Origin: Tubulanus polymorphus
Lineage: Eukaryota; Nemertea; Palaeonemertea; Tubulaniformes; Tubulanidae
DNA: 64,000 nt
Assembly: GCF_964204645.1 (NCBI RefSeq)
Contig: NC_134035.1
Span: forward strand, 2,804,001-2,868,000
Direction of reading: 5' to 3'
Part shown: positions 25,201 through 40,200 of the stretch, piece after piece
Layout of the letters: each line of letters begins with the position of its first letter
Numbering within the stretch: position 1 is the stretch's first letter
The notes under the pieces: generated by a model
Databases searched by the model: none
What the model was told of the DNA's origin: nothing
Seen by the model: the letters and a program-made list of their open reading frames with translations, nothing else
Translations under genes and position numbers: made by a program

Positions 25201-28200
25201 TTATCAGTAATTAGCTATCATCTCTACCGAAAGATGGCAGCACCTGTCAAAACATAGTGAAATATTAGTAACTAACGATACACCGCACTCTAGTGTAGAC
25301 ACACTAAAGCAGTATGCCTATTATTCAATACACTGGATATGGATTTTCTTAAGGACTTCAAATTATCTTCAGCACGTTTGGGAAGTAACTAGTCAACATT
25401 GAAAGGGTTTAGAAGTTTAAACCATCCACATTCGTAAATCAAGGATTGACTTTTAATAACTGGTATAATTATGATATATTCAATAGCGAACGGATCATGA
25501 TTTTTTCCGATATTCGAGTCGAGCTCCGTGGAATATCAATCCCGACTATATTTCATCTGCGGTAAACGGTATCGTGTCGTAGTTGATTTATGGACAATAC
25601 GTTAATTACGAGAATTACGACGACGACCGTACAAGTCGGGATCGACTGCCGACGGAAAGTATTAAATCATAAATTCTGAAGAAGAATTTTTTCGACGACT
25701 TATCGACGTTAAAAAATGAGCTTATGATATTCTCGGAACGGAGGCGCTCCCCGAAACTCAACAACGAAGCGTAATGGATTTTGTTAGTATTCCAAATTAG
25801 GCTTTTTTTAAATTACTTGCAGTACGGATCCGATCAATTATTTCCTTAATATTCATTTTCCATCTGAATTTTCGATAAAAAAATGCATTAAGTTAGTTTT
25901 CTCATCCCATCATTCGAATTATATCCAACACTTTTTTCCCGATCCTTCCAAAATTTTTCTGGAAAGTATTCGAATGATTAGAAATAGGTATCGGCGTATA
26001 CGAAAATTATTGCAACGCTTTTTACGGTATAAAAAAAGTATATTTATGAATTTGTAATTGTTATGTTTAAACGCCAATATCGATGACATAGTGCACATCG
26101 ACTCGCACGGAACCCCTTATATAATGCATACTAGACTTTGTCATCCGTTTCAAGACTGAGAAACGTATCTTATCTGATAAACATAGAGCTAGGAAGGTAT
26201 AGGAACCTACCAGCGGAAGAGAGACTATGCCCTTCTTGTCCTGAGCGAGTAGTTGAGACAGAAATTCACTTTTTGTGTGAATGTCTAGCATATAGTGATT
26301 GCCGTATTACATTGTTCGCTAAAATCAAGGAACCCTTAGACATTGATATGGATATTTTATCCACTACGGACCAATTGTCCTTGATTCTAGCGAGTGATCA
26401 CATTATTAATCGCGTCTGTAAGTTTGTAAATGAGGCGTCCATTCTTCGTAATGCACCGCCATAATGCATTTAACCAACAGAACTCCTTTTTGTCTTGTAA
26501 GCCTATATAGGCTGGCTTTTAAGTATGTATAAAAGATGATAATAAACTACTAGGTATCAATGTAAAAAAGATTATTGTTATTGTAACGGTTTTTACAGCG
26601 TCGAAAAAGAAATATTTCGAATGTACACATATACATGAAATAAACGCCGACTGGGCAGACGGAATCTTATGATTTCCGGTGAATACGCATCGGAAAGAGA
26701 TGATGAAATAAACCCATCATGATTATTAGGAAACTACTCCCAATATATCGGGACTAGATACAACACGTAGGCAGCACTTCTACAATTCCGCGAAAGCCAA
26801 TCTGCATCAGTCCGATTCGTACGCGGGGAAAAAACGTCTCGAGTCGATGTCGTCGTCGTCGGCACGAAGGGCGGGTTTCTATTCGACGAAACGGAAACCT
26901 TAGCAATACGCCCTCGCGATATATAACTTGATCTTTGACGTCGGGAGAAAATTGGAACGTAACTTCGCAAGATTCTCATTCGAAATGGATATTAGTTGCT
27001 CAGCCTAGCGTTTTTATAAGCTGCAATCACACGAACGTTTCCGGCCCGGTGCCAAATGGGCTCGTGCCAAAAACGTCGGACCAGGCCCAAGCAGAGTTTC
27101 TAGCATCATGTGCCTATACGATTGAAAGCTTCCCCTTCCTACCCATATTGTTTGGAAAGCGCAACTGCATATGCATATATTATGCATTTACATATTACAT
27201 ATTACACTTATACTTCCTTGAAAATCATTCAATGGCGCCATCTATACGTTTCTGTACGTAAACATTTATATCTGGCACCATCTATCTATACCCAAACCCT
27301 GAAGAGAGGTAACCAGACAGCGCGTCCACACCTGCCAATTCTAGCCAGTTCAACAATAGCGCAGTACAGCGACCGAAAAATGTCAGTCGGCGCTAATTAG
27401 GTTTATAGTTTAACAACAACCGGAATTTCAGCACTCGAGTGGTTAATGTCTTACTGTGTGCCCTACACTACATACATAGTTTCGCATAATCAGAAAGGTA
27501 GAAGCCTTCTCTGGATAAACCCTACCCAATCCTCATCGAAACAATGTAGCATACACGACGACGATCTATCTGCCATTTTTAGGGTTTTCCGGTCGTTCCG
27601 CAAAAAACCCTATTGTTATTCTTAATAAAGCATGTATCATGAATCGTGGTTTGTTCTACCAGTTATGGATAGATGGCAGATCAATTCCACAGTGTATGAC
27701 CGGGCTACGGACTAAGATTTCGACACATCAATTCGATAAGGACTTATTGCTTGCGAGTAACCATTAACGCAGAAAACCCGTTATCGCTGCTAAGCAGGGC
27801 TGTATTCAACGTTGAATTCAACGAAGGCTTTCCGCGCAGTCCTAGAAAATATTTCCAATCAAGGATCGGTATGATACCCGAAAGCTATTAGATAGCGCGC
27901 GTGCTTCCTGACCACGCGGCTACTCTACATCGCACCGAAGAAAAGCTCATTACGTTATAAAACATAGCCGATAGCTAATAATATAAGAATGCTCATAAAA
28001 ACGCGACGTCAACACCTGATCTCTATATACGCATAGCGCGTGTGTATATAGAACGACAATACCTCCGATGTGATCGCGCGATACGACTCTCGAGGAACCT
28101 TGAATAACCCGTACGTCATCATCTCTCTCGAGAAGAAGATCGTATTTTAACTTCAACGAGATTATTTGAAGCCGCTGATAACAATGAGAGGGGGATCGCG

Positions 28201-31200
28201 AGAGAGCGAGCGAGCGCTCATAAAAATGATAAGATAATAATGAGATTTTTTGCGAGTCGACTATTTTCTGATTCAGTCAATATTCAGGAATCTTCAGTAT
28301 TCATGAATATGATTATTAGATCATAGCGCATAATAACAATACAGTAACATTCGCGACTATTAAAATATAGTGCAAAATAACAATACTTTATCATACGATG
28401 CACATAAATGTAAGATATCTTTTAGAATCAGTAGCTGTAAAGTATATCATGTTTTTTTTTTTTTCAAAATGTCAAACGTTCTCCGCGTGGATCATGTTCG
28501 CGTTGACAACCGACAGTTGAAACCAGTACTACATTCAATTTCTAAGTAAATCTCCTTCATCTACGGTGTTCTAACGTGATCAGATGAGATTTAGAGACCG
28601 ACGCAAGACCGTAAGCGGCACCAAAAAATTACGTTCTACGTCACTAATCTTGATAAGCGATGTCGTACAGCGATTTTACGGGGTGGCCATATTTTTCATA
28701 ACGGCCTATAGATCATTTCTATTAATCGTCCCATTGATAAGCACGTCATCTAGCGGGATAGCTGGTGCATCATGGTGTCCTGATTCATTAGCACAGAACG
28801 CTGCTGTATGCCCCACAGAGAACTACGCTAGCTACAGAAGGGTTAGGCACGTAATTCTATGTTCGAGGTTGAGCCGTAATAAAACATCCTCGCGACCTAC
28901 CTGCGACTGAGTGAGCTTTTCCTCGTTGTCCTGACGATCGCGTTCCGACGACGTCAGCCGAATTTTCAAATTCGATATTTCGGCCATCAGGTCGAGTTTG
29001 TGCGTTTCGAGAGACGTTCGAGACAGCAACTCCTGTAAAATACAAAACCATCGAATAGCGTTAAGACAGCGTTTAGAATTTGAATTTGTCTCGGGTTTCA
29101 GTGAGTAGACTACATGAGTTGGATGAGCGCTGAAAACCATACATCTATCATAATTCCATGCATTATGACTATAAAAAATTAATGCTGGATACTCGCCGTA
29201 GAAATGAACAAAAGATAATCAGAAGACTTCGAGGCTCTGTCATGTAAATCAGTCATCGTAGTTAAGTCGAAAAAGCATATAGCCGCAAGGGCTATATACG
29301 TAATAGAACACAGAGCTGCAAAACAGGGCTCTCGGTTTTATAGACTGAGTATCTAAGTTACCCTAGGGGTTAATCCTCAATCTGGGTAACAACCACCATA
29401 GTAACAATGAGAAACCATGGGCCGGTTTTATAGACCGGTATTACCTTTAACCCGGGGGCTAACTCAACTCATTTTCAATTGAGTTAGCCCGCGGGTTAAA
29501 GGTAATACCGGTCTATAAAACAGGCCTCATGGTTATAACAACTGACAAATTTCAAAATGTTTGCAGGGATTATTTTGCTTCCATGTCTATGAAACCCAGC
29601 CCAGGGGTCTCGTTCATAAAACCGCTAATGCCCTGTTTAATACAGTTCCATTGCATAATGCAATCATTGTGACTGCACTCGGGAAAAACATTTTATTGTT
29701 TTAGACAACTAAGAGTTAAGATGGTTGCTGGAGTTCATCAGATTTGAGTTCATCAGATTTGATTTGAGCGGTGTCTACTGAGTAGCATTCATCAGAATGA
29801 AAGATCAGAGGGTTGAGGGGTCCAAAATAATGCCTGGGAACGCCATAGAATCGGTCAGTTATTACCGTCTCAACAATACGTAGTGTTTGTCAGTCGTGTC
29901 GAGATGATTTACGCCGAAGGGATAACCCTGATATACCCACGTCTAAAAATGTAATAAAAACTTTATCGACCCGTAATGCATAGATTTACATTCTAGGGAT
30001 AAGCACGATAAAGATACGGCAAATACAGAACAAGAAATAACGGTTAGATACATTCCGATACAAATTTCGCTAACTTAGGCAAAATGGCGGAGTACAAGGT
30101 GTCATCATTGAAGATATTGAATCTGATTGAAATGTAATTACAGGTAGAGGTTTTTTTGTTCGGTATAAATTTACAATGAAACCGGGCCCAGCTTTTTGAA
30201 GGAGAGATGCCCTTTCGGAGATGAATCAGTAAATGAACAGTCCGATTTCCCGACTAATAACCGAGCGTAACGAACTGATTGCGAATATTGATGAAGCGAA
30301 TGACGACGTATCACGCGGACGCCGACGGATATAATATCGTTCGGTGACGATCATTTTCAGAAACAAAATAGTCAATTGTCTCGTCATCGTCAGTGATCGT
30401 CGCCGGTGAGCTCTCCTCGTAATAAACTCGATATCGGTGTTCATCGCGATGAAATTATTCACATGAATACGACAATAACGATGCTCAGGTTTTGTTTTAT
30501 CAGTATTTCTATGATCATATATATTCAGTCGCATTCACGCTATCATTCGTTCGTCCATTCTTATCTATCATTATGTATAAATAGAAAATGTAGAACAGTT
30601 CACAGTTCTGAAGAATTCATTCAAACTTAATCATATTCCATATATAGAGATGTATGATATGAGGTTTCCTTACGATACATTACGTCAACTAGTTGCCAGA
30701 GATACAAGTGCGTAAATAATATCAGGAAGGTTCTTTCACAACATCAGGAAGGTTCTCTCTCAGCATTAGGGAGGAACCTCCCACCATCTGGGAGATTGCC
30801 TCTACCATCAGGAAGTTTCCTTCCCATTATCAAGGAGGTTCCCTCCAAGCATCAGGAAGGTTCTCTCCTAAAAACAGGAAGGTTCCTTCCCATTATCAAG
30901 GAGGTTCCCTCCAAGCATCAGGAGGGTTCTCTCCTACCAACAGGAAGGTTCCTTCCCATTATCAAGGAGGTTCCCTCTATGCATCAGGAAGGCTCTCTCC
31001 CAGCATCAGGAAGGTTCCCTCCAAGCATCAGGAAGGTTCTCACGTATCTCCCGAATAATACGTAGCAAAAATGATCTAAACGTTTGATGATGGGTTCAGT
31101 TTTTTAGCTCAGATGTTTGATACTGGTGTAATGTGCGTGCGTCAATGAGCCGGTACTCACCCGGATCGTTCAAACAGTTAGTCGTCTGCAGCTATCAGTC

Positions 31201-34200
31201 GACTGCAGGTTCAATTAATTGTCGTTCAATATTTAACGAGTTGATACAACTATACGTCGCACCTCCGGGGCTTGTTGTGTCGATGTGTATTTTACGCGCG
31301 ATGATTTTCTGATTGAAAGTTCTACCGGACAACTGAAAAGGCTGCTGCAGTGGCCGGTCACGCGTGCAACTATTCACATAATGTCATTAACTGTAACCGT
31401 GTAACCAGACTCGTGAAGTGGTCCGGACCGGCGTAAACGGTTGGGGCCGATCCAAGGGGATACACACTGAGAAAAGTATCGAAGCATAAAGATAATAGAC
31501 TCTGGACAGGCTAGAGTAAGAGAATAGGGGGCCAGCAGCAGCAGCAACGTCTTTCCAAAGGAAGATCTCTAGATGTGTCCCTTTTGCCACTCGACACCCT
31601 GAATTGACTGACCATACCGATTACACCACTGCGCCAAGTGAGAATCAGATGGTGAACCTGATTCCAAATTCCCTATCTGAAAAATAGGCAACTGCTTGCC
31701 GATGCCTTATGACCCGACAATCGGGTCAGATCTTATCAAGAGCAATTTTAGGGGTGGACTGGCCCAGATAAGAGCCAGAAAAACCTTTTTTGAGTGAAAG
31801 TTTCTGTGTGAGGACCACGAGAGCCCCCACCAATATTTCACATGCAGCCCTGGAATTGCCAAATCTGCCCTTCTCTATTTAAATTCTCGTTCCAGTTTTC
31901 AGGTTCACCCCTTCGACTCCAAAATTTGCCCTGGCGACACCAGGTCAACCGAGCTGTTACCGCTATTGGAAATATATGAGATAGCTTAGTGTCAATTGAG
32001 AAATAGATAGAGAGAGAGACCCGAGATATACGACTAACCTGCAGCTGACTATACTCCGGACTCTGTAGTAGTAATACACACGCATAGATCGGTAATATAT
32101 TCACAATGGGAACTCTGTGCACGGAATAATAATAACAACGATATATAATTGCTTCGATCACAGTAGTGACCTACATAAATAACTGATGATGAAAAATGTC
32201 TCGTTCATGAAAAACAAGAGTCGCAAAAAATTGCGCAAGCAAAATAACGTGATTTTCACGAGAAAAAAGGTGCCTATTGATGCAGATATCTAACACAATT
32301 TCGTGCGCACACACACACAAAAAACATGAACTCTGTCCTATAACTAAAACAAGATCATATGGAAATATACCATATATGTATAAAACCATCGAATGAGAAG
32401 GCAATTACAGCTCGCTTACGAATTTCCTTGCAAAAACGGTTTGATGATATATTATCCACAGGAATGAAAGCCTAACCTAACTTCGACACTATTCAAGTCG
32501 TTCTGAGTAACTTTTCATACCTGGAAATATAAAAAACCCGATAAAAGAGCAACTTGGAAATTTTATCGGGAGGTCCGGACCCGCCTCTTAAATCCACCAC
32601 TAGCTGCTAGGAGATATTATGCGGTGATTACGTTGTGAAGTAATAAATATCTATTTACCGGTGCTAATAGTCGTTTATAGCGTCCTTCTCCTATCTGTAT
32701 GCATTACTGAATATATCCTACTATAACGCGCGCATGCTCTCTCCGTGTAATGTATATTTATTACGCTTTAATCGCTTTAATTCATTATCCCGGTTTACGA
32801 TTTACAACCGACGACCGTGGCAGAAATAAACGAGAAATCATCGAATCCGCGTCGTCGAATCGGTATTTACAGCGCTTTTTAGTTAAACGTCGTGTATTAT
32901 TAGTGAATGTAGGCACTGCGATATTGTCACCCAGTACGACTACGACCACGACGTAACAGGTGCTTTGACTGTTTTATAGACAGTTCCACGCAGTACTGCG
33001 CCAGCTAGTTCTATATCGAAATACTATATAATCACGAGTCTGATTTCGATCCTTTATACAATATCTGGCCTTGACAGGAGTTCGAACCTGATGAGACTTG
33101 CCATAGTACAAAACCTTGCTGCAATCATCCTCCCACAACAGGGATTCAAACCTGATTTGAGATTGAGACTTGCCACGGTATGGAACCCTGCTCCAATCAC
33201 CCTCCCCGGCAGGGATAAGCCTGATGAGACTTCTCGCACTACAAAACCCTGCTCCAATCATCCTCCCTTGACTTGTGGCAAGCAAGGATTCACCAGGTGT
33301 CGCTAGCGCGCTGTAAGACATCAACTACTGCGGCAATACAGATTCCACATGTGGCAAGTGAGGATCCAACAGGTTCGCAAGTATAGCTATACTCGGTCCG
33401 CATCTCCTTGATATTGAAACTGTCTGAAGTAGGCTTTAATAATATTCATCCCATGGAGCGTATAAAGTTGATAGCCATCGTCGTTGAACTGAAATAGCTG
33501 AATTACAGGGCAAAGTGCTCTTTTGAGTGTTGCCATTACTTGGATGAGTCTCCGGTTAATAGGTACGAAATCTATTTAACCATCGTATACCAGCTCTTAG
33601 AAACTAATGGCCGTCAAATGTGCACTCCTGATTTTGCCCTGAATATAGGATTCGTGAAATCCAGAATTTTCAAATCCTCTCAATCGAATTTCAAAATACC
33701 AGAATATTTCAAATTTTTCATGTAAATTTTTCCAGATTTCTCAAAATTTTTCGCATGAAAATACAATAATGTAAGCGCTTACTGATCACAATCTGGCGAG
33801 GGATTAAAATGAAATCTCTTAAACAACTAAGCTGCGCGGACAGACGGTATACAAAATAAAGAGGGGATTAAAACATTTTGACACACATTTCTCTTGAATT
33901 TTTCATAGATTTTCAGGATTCTTCAAATTGTTCATATTTTTCTCCACATTTTCCCCATTTTCCTGATTTTTAAACCTTTTCAGTGCATCTATACACCGTA
34001 GTGCGGTGTATAAATCAGTGATTGACTTTGCTTGTACACCGCATCACGGGGTATTGATGTTATGGACTTGGCTTAAGTAATTAGTTTTTATCTCTATTGA
34101 AAGATGGCAACCTGTCAAACATAGTGAAATATAAGTTACTAATAATACATTGCACCGTGGTGTAGACGCGCTATAGCGGTATACCTGTTATTTAACACAC

Positions 34201-37200
34201 TGGGGCGAAATCTTGAAAATTCTCAAATCATCGCCAGCACTTAAGGGTATCGATTAGTCAGCAGAGATGAGGTCAAGACATCAATCTTTCAAATCAGTCA
34301 GACTCCTCTAAACATGCTGCGACTCAGAATCCGCGCCCGTTGAATGGTTATCGAATGACACCGATATTGTAAATCATATTTGACTACGTTGACTTGTTAT
34401 CATGATATATACCCTATAACCATGTCCGGTATGATAACTGTATGGATTATCGGGAGAGTGTGCGCGTTCGCGGAGTCAGAAATCGGAACGGCTTCATCCT
34501 ATCTCCGACATAAGACATGCAATTGTAATTAATTAAACCGTTGTTAATAGTTGACCTTCCGTCGTCGTCGTCGTCATCGTTGATGTTGTGTACGTCGCTC
34601 GCACGTAGAGGGAGAGAGTTACAATACATCGTATGAACATCGATAAGACTGCTGAATAATTAGCCGTGTTCACACACGCAGACACTGCACGGATCGGACC
34701 TGAGTCGAATTTGGCCCGTGCCTAATTAGAGAGCGTGTTCGCACGTAAACCAGGCACTCGATATTAAATAATGCTTAATCAAAGTGAAGCGAGTCCTTTC
34801 CGGAATCGGTAGCGAGTCAAATACTAAAATTTGGCTCGGGCCTGGTGTGACGTTTTAGGCACAGGTCAAATTTGGCCTGGGCCAAAAGTGCTTATGTGAT
34901 CGCAGCTTAAGTCGTAACTTTGTTCACTTGTGGTTCAAGCCCATTATACACTGATATAGGTAAATATTGGCTTAGCTTGTGCTCATTGCAAGCCTAGACC
35001 GTGGCATGTCAACCGCAACCTCCCCACCACCCCCCAGAAAGCCAGCAAATTACTAACACTCATCGCCCATCCCATCGCATACAATTCGAGTTCAAATTTT
35101 ATTTGCTACGTAATCGAGTCGTTTCGTTATTCAATTAAACGAGGTTGATTCGGTACTTTCACGCGGGAAGCAAAAATAAACAAGAGATTTCGCTATGAAA
35201 AATTCATTCGTCGCGGGAGATTCGTCTATCGATTCGTTTTCGATTCATTTCAGCGATGTTGTTGCCGCCGACGATATTACTTCTCCGCATTCGACGGCCA
35301 ATTAACCAAGAAAACAGTGCTATATCGAATTAACGACTAATTACCTCGACGAGTACAAGCACCTGCTTGTCGTTCGCGTGTAAGTTAATAAAGGCACTAA
35401 TAACCGAACGAAAATCGTCGCTACGCGGCACCAATTACGAGACGAAATTCGCTAATTACGGCCGCGGATGCCGTTATCGCCGGTGTCTGGCGTTTGCCGG
35501 CGAAGTCGGTCGCTCCGCGCGGTGCGCAGGGCTATAAACGTTAGATCAAGGACGTCGTCTGAAGTGGAATATAAGAATTTGCAGACAAGAGGTTCATAGC
35601 GTCCAAGACCAATGTTATCTAATGACTTTCAAGGACTTCTTAACTTTGATTCCAGGACTTATAATATATATATATAGGCATCACGCTTAATCAAGCTAGG
35701 AACCTTGAAATCTAAATTTTACATGCATTCTTATAATCAGTAGTTTTGAAGAGCTGTAACAGTGAACTTGGATCTTGGATCTTTAGATAATAACTAATGA
35801 CTGATAACTAATGACTGATGCCATTCGAGGACCGTGACAACGATTCAAGGATTTCAGAGCCTATTCCACAATACTCAAGGCCTTGAATTTCAAAACTGTT
35901 AAGGACCTTCGAAGACTGCTATGAACCCTGTGAGTGTTTTGAGAAGGCTGCACACAAGTAGCGGGTTTCCCAAATAGTGCTAGAAACTATTCCAAGAAAT
36001 GTACACCTGAGATGTTATCTGTGCCGGAGATGATGAATATCAAATGTACAGGTTTCCGGTTCAGCGCAATATAAAGGGCAGACCCCTAAGAATAAGCTCC
36101 TTACTGGTTCCCTGAGACAACACGTCTCATAATTACCCAGTTCCTGTTACATACCACATACAGATTTCAGGGGTGGCTAAATGCAATACCACAGGGCCGG
36201 GTGGCATAGAAAAACCATTGGCGATCACTACAAAGTTAGAAAATATTGGCAAAAGCCATAGGAAAGGGTACAGTACTCGACGGAAATACTATAATCCAGC
36301 TATGCCACAAGGTGCCCGCAGCTTGGGTTTTTACCTAGCGAAAATGCGTTATTTTCAATTGTCTGATCTCAGAAACCATTGTTTCCTGCAGGGAAATGCT
36401 CGGAATTTCCTGTTTCGATGTTGTCCAGCATCGTGCGCGTTGGGCTTCGATGAATCTCATCGCGGCCCTTCCCCAGGATGACCTTCAGATGCACGATCGC
36501 CGACAGACCGTCGGGTCTCCGGTGGGAAAAATCACGTCAAATCGGAAATCGCTCAATAAAACGACTCGCGATCGCGAAATTCCCTTTTAATGAGAGAAAA
36601 AAAAACCGACCTCATTTCGCGGATGCGACATGATTTCTTGCGCGAGTATAAAAATCGACGGCAGACGACGGCAGACGACGGCAGAAAGGATTGTCGTGTA
36701 GAACACCGGTTCGTCGAGATCAAATGTCGTGCGAAATCTTTTTTCGCCGTTCTACCTGAATTCCCGGGATAGAGAGATCGATGATTCTAACCAGGGATAT
36801 AGAATCGATGGATACCGAACACTAACGCGATACCCTCCCAATTCCCACTCCTGATACTGATGATTTTATGACGAAAATTTGCCGTTGCTATCGTTAAGCC
36901 GCCTATCGCACGCGGGAGATGATGACGTCTAGGTCAAACTGGTCCTGACCAGCCCAGGTTAATTTGTCCCGTGCTTAATTAGGGCACTTTCACACAAATC
37001 ACTCACTCCTCATTAAAATGCACAGGTTTCGAAAATTTTTACCAGGGGAATTTTTATGTAAGGGATCTTTACCAGGGGATTTTGACCTATAACTGCTGTG
37101 GCAAGTGGAGTTAAACACTTCCAGAATCAGTTAGCATTCACGCGCAATAATTTGACCAGTCCTGAAATTCGATACGGGCCACCTCGGTCGTCGGGTCAAA

Positions 37201-40200
37201 GTTTCTTTTGGGAATCGACTAAATCCCATCATCAATACTCGGGACTAGCACATAAAAACCCCAGTCTCGGTCTTGTCTCTATTGATTTCGACTCCCTGGA
37301 CTAGTTCTGTATTCAGTTCGACAGTTCTGAGTAGAGAGTTTATGATTTGAGCTGATTTTCAATGAGTTAACTCCTTATCGAATCTCAACTCATAACTATG
37401 GATCGAGAATAAGACCTACAATGAGTTGATTTTCAATGAATTAACTCTTTATCGAATCTCAACTTGAATCTCAATTAGACTTGAGATTAGTCCATTTTCG
37501 ATGAGTTAACTCTCTAGCGTCAAACTTTAGCTGGTCCTGTCGAATTATATACAGGTATTCAAAGAATAATTTTAAGAAACGTACCTTGTGTTTTTTCGAC
37601 AACATTTTGTTGTTTTTCGGAACGTAATCCATATCGAAATAAACAAATATATATATATATATATATATATGCATATAAAACAAACAATAGCGCTTTATAG
37701 TTATCACACGCGTTATTCGTCCTGATGAACGTGCAGCGCGTCTGCCGAAGTCAACGCGTTCGTCCGTACGTCAGACGTCAACACCGTCGTCGCCGCGAGT
37801 CAAACCCGACGATTGTCTTACATCGATATCAAAATATCGTCGTCGTCATCATCGTCGCATCATCAACCGTTTCGAGAATAAGACGCAGACACGCGGGAGG
37901 GAACGAGATATCTCGGCGCTCCGATCTCGCTCGCGCGATAACGCGTTGTATATAATCCCGTCGAGTTAATCTCGGGGCTTTCCGTCGTCGTCGAGCTTAA
38001 ACACGCTCGGCGATGATCCGCGCACGGCTCGCGAATTTTCAATCTATATCCACTAAAGGGGGCTACGTGTATACGTATATACTGTCCTTGCAGTGCTGAA
38101 CAGCTCTTCTGACTATAGTACGGTTCTACCTGGGACAATGACAATATAAATACTAAATACTAACCAAAGAATCAACAGAGACTATTGTTTCTTTGATTAG
38201 TATCAATTAATAGGTGTAACAACAAAGGCCGTCCGTAACTGAGACAAAGAGACAAGACACGTGGCTAAAAACTGTTGGAATACGTATTAGTAGGATAGCC
38301 ACACTTTAAACCCACTATGTACAAAATCTAAAAGATTAAAAGCGAATTTCGTTGATTAAAAAAATGAAATCTCGAAACCTTTCGAACTATCACAAAGAGA
38401 CAAAAGATACATGGCTAAGAACTGTTCAAACGCCTACAAGTAGAATAGTCGCACTCAAAGGACGTTTCGAATTCTCACTTTAGATGAAAGATGATCAGGT
38501 GTGACTAACATGTACTGTTCTATATACACTGGAAACAATGACGAAATACTAAGTATTCAGCAGAAATGGAAAACGTTTCTTTGATAGGTACTAATTAAAA
38601 GGTGTTATGACGAAGGCTGTTGGCTGTTAACTGCTCTATATAACACAGAGACAAAGACACGTGCCCTGAAAACTGTTTAATGTGTAAATGGTGCGTTGAC
38701 TTGACTTGTATATCGAAAAATTTCGAACGTGCGCAGTTAAAATTATTTATTCAAGAGGCCATAAAATAACGACGACACGAAACAAATTGCTCGAAAGCAG
38801 GTTTATGATATCGGCTCGTTATAGGAAAATGACTCACGCGCAATTTAAGGGCTAGAATGACGATTTCTTGAAAATCTAACCTAAAAATATTACAGGGTGG
38901 CGCCACTTTTATTTGACTCGCTTTCACCTGACTATTGCCTGACATGTATATTGTTTTCCCTGACTTTATCTGCTAAGAATCCAATCAATTAACACAGTCA
39001 AATACATAAGACATAGCTGGAAACTGTTTGATGGTTACACACGATCTATCAATCACAACAAATTTCCCTCAATTTTCCTAATGTTTAGCTTCTTTTTTTT
39101 TTTTACAAAATTTCCCGACTATTCCCTGACTTTTTTAAAAAGAAAAAAAAATTTCCCTGATTTCCAGGTAAGTGGCCACCCTACCTTCTATGCACGCAAG
39201 TTTTTAGAATGTTCCATTAGGAGTTGAAACTGGAAGCAGTGCTTAACATTTAAGGTTTAAGGTAGGTGGATATATTAGACGTGATATCTAAAACTTCCGG
39301 TTCTATTTCTGTAGATGGAGAAATAGGATTTCAGTTCGTCGAAAAGGTCGTTTTCATCTTATTACAACGTCACACTCTGATTCAAGACAAATTCACGTGA
39401 TGCCAGGGCACGTGATGCCCGGGATGTGCCTGGGCCGTGATGACTGTACCTCTCAGTCTTAAACTCATAGCTAACAAAATCGTTCACAAATAATTACTAA
39501 ATTGATGATCAAATTAATTAGTCCGTAATTGACAGAACAATTTACCAATTTGCGAAATCAGTCGAATTATGCGCTGATTTAACAGTCACCAGGCTGGTTT
39601 TATATATAGGCTTGTCATCGGCCGGTTTGATAGGCTTGTTTTGATGATCATGGAGGTAAAAATCTAGTTTAAACGTTCATGGGATTATCTAATACCGGTA
39701 ACTTGTAAGATATTATATCACTTTTAGATACTATTGATCAATCTAGGGATCCGGGGACCACTTTTCTTGGTTCTAGCTAATCTGACAAAACAGTTTAAGA
39801 CTTGGACTAGCAACTCAAGCAATGGGCTCTAGACACGGCAGTTGCACCTACAGGGGTGCACAAAGACGAGTCTAATTCAGTTCAACTTCAACTTAAGACC
39901 AGTTTGAGACCCTTATGGTGTTCTATAGCCAACCTCGCAACTTAAGTCAGGTCATGGATCATTTGGTTCTACAACCAATCCGACAAATCAAGCCCGGCCT
40001 AAGGTAATTTTGGTTCAGCAGCAAAGACCTGCGTTACGATTGAAAACCACTTTCAGACACAAGCCACTATTGAACCAATTGGTCTTTCATGTAGAGTCTT
40101 GATAGCGAAGGAGCTCGGCGCAGATCTTAACGTTTTCTATAGCAAAATATCATCAGAGACCTCAGGGCAAAATACAACAATTCCTATGATCATAGAAATA

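Noticed and set aside
30796-31065. 89-codon frame with 22-residue repeats (PIIKEVPSKHQEGSLL)
   Set aside because: Product of the 66-bp minisatellite super-unit inside a liprin-beta intron.
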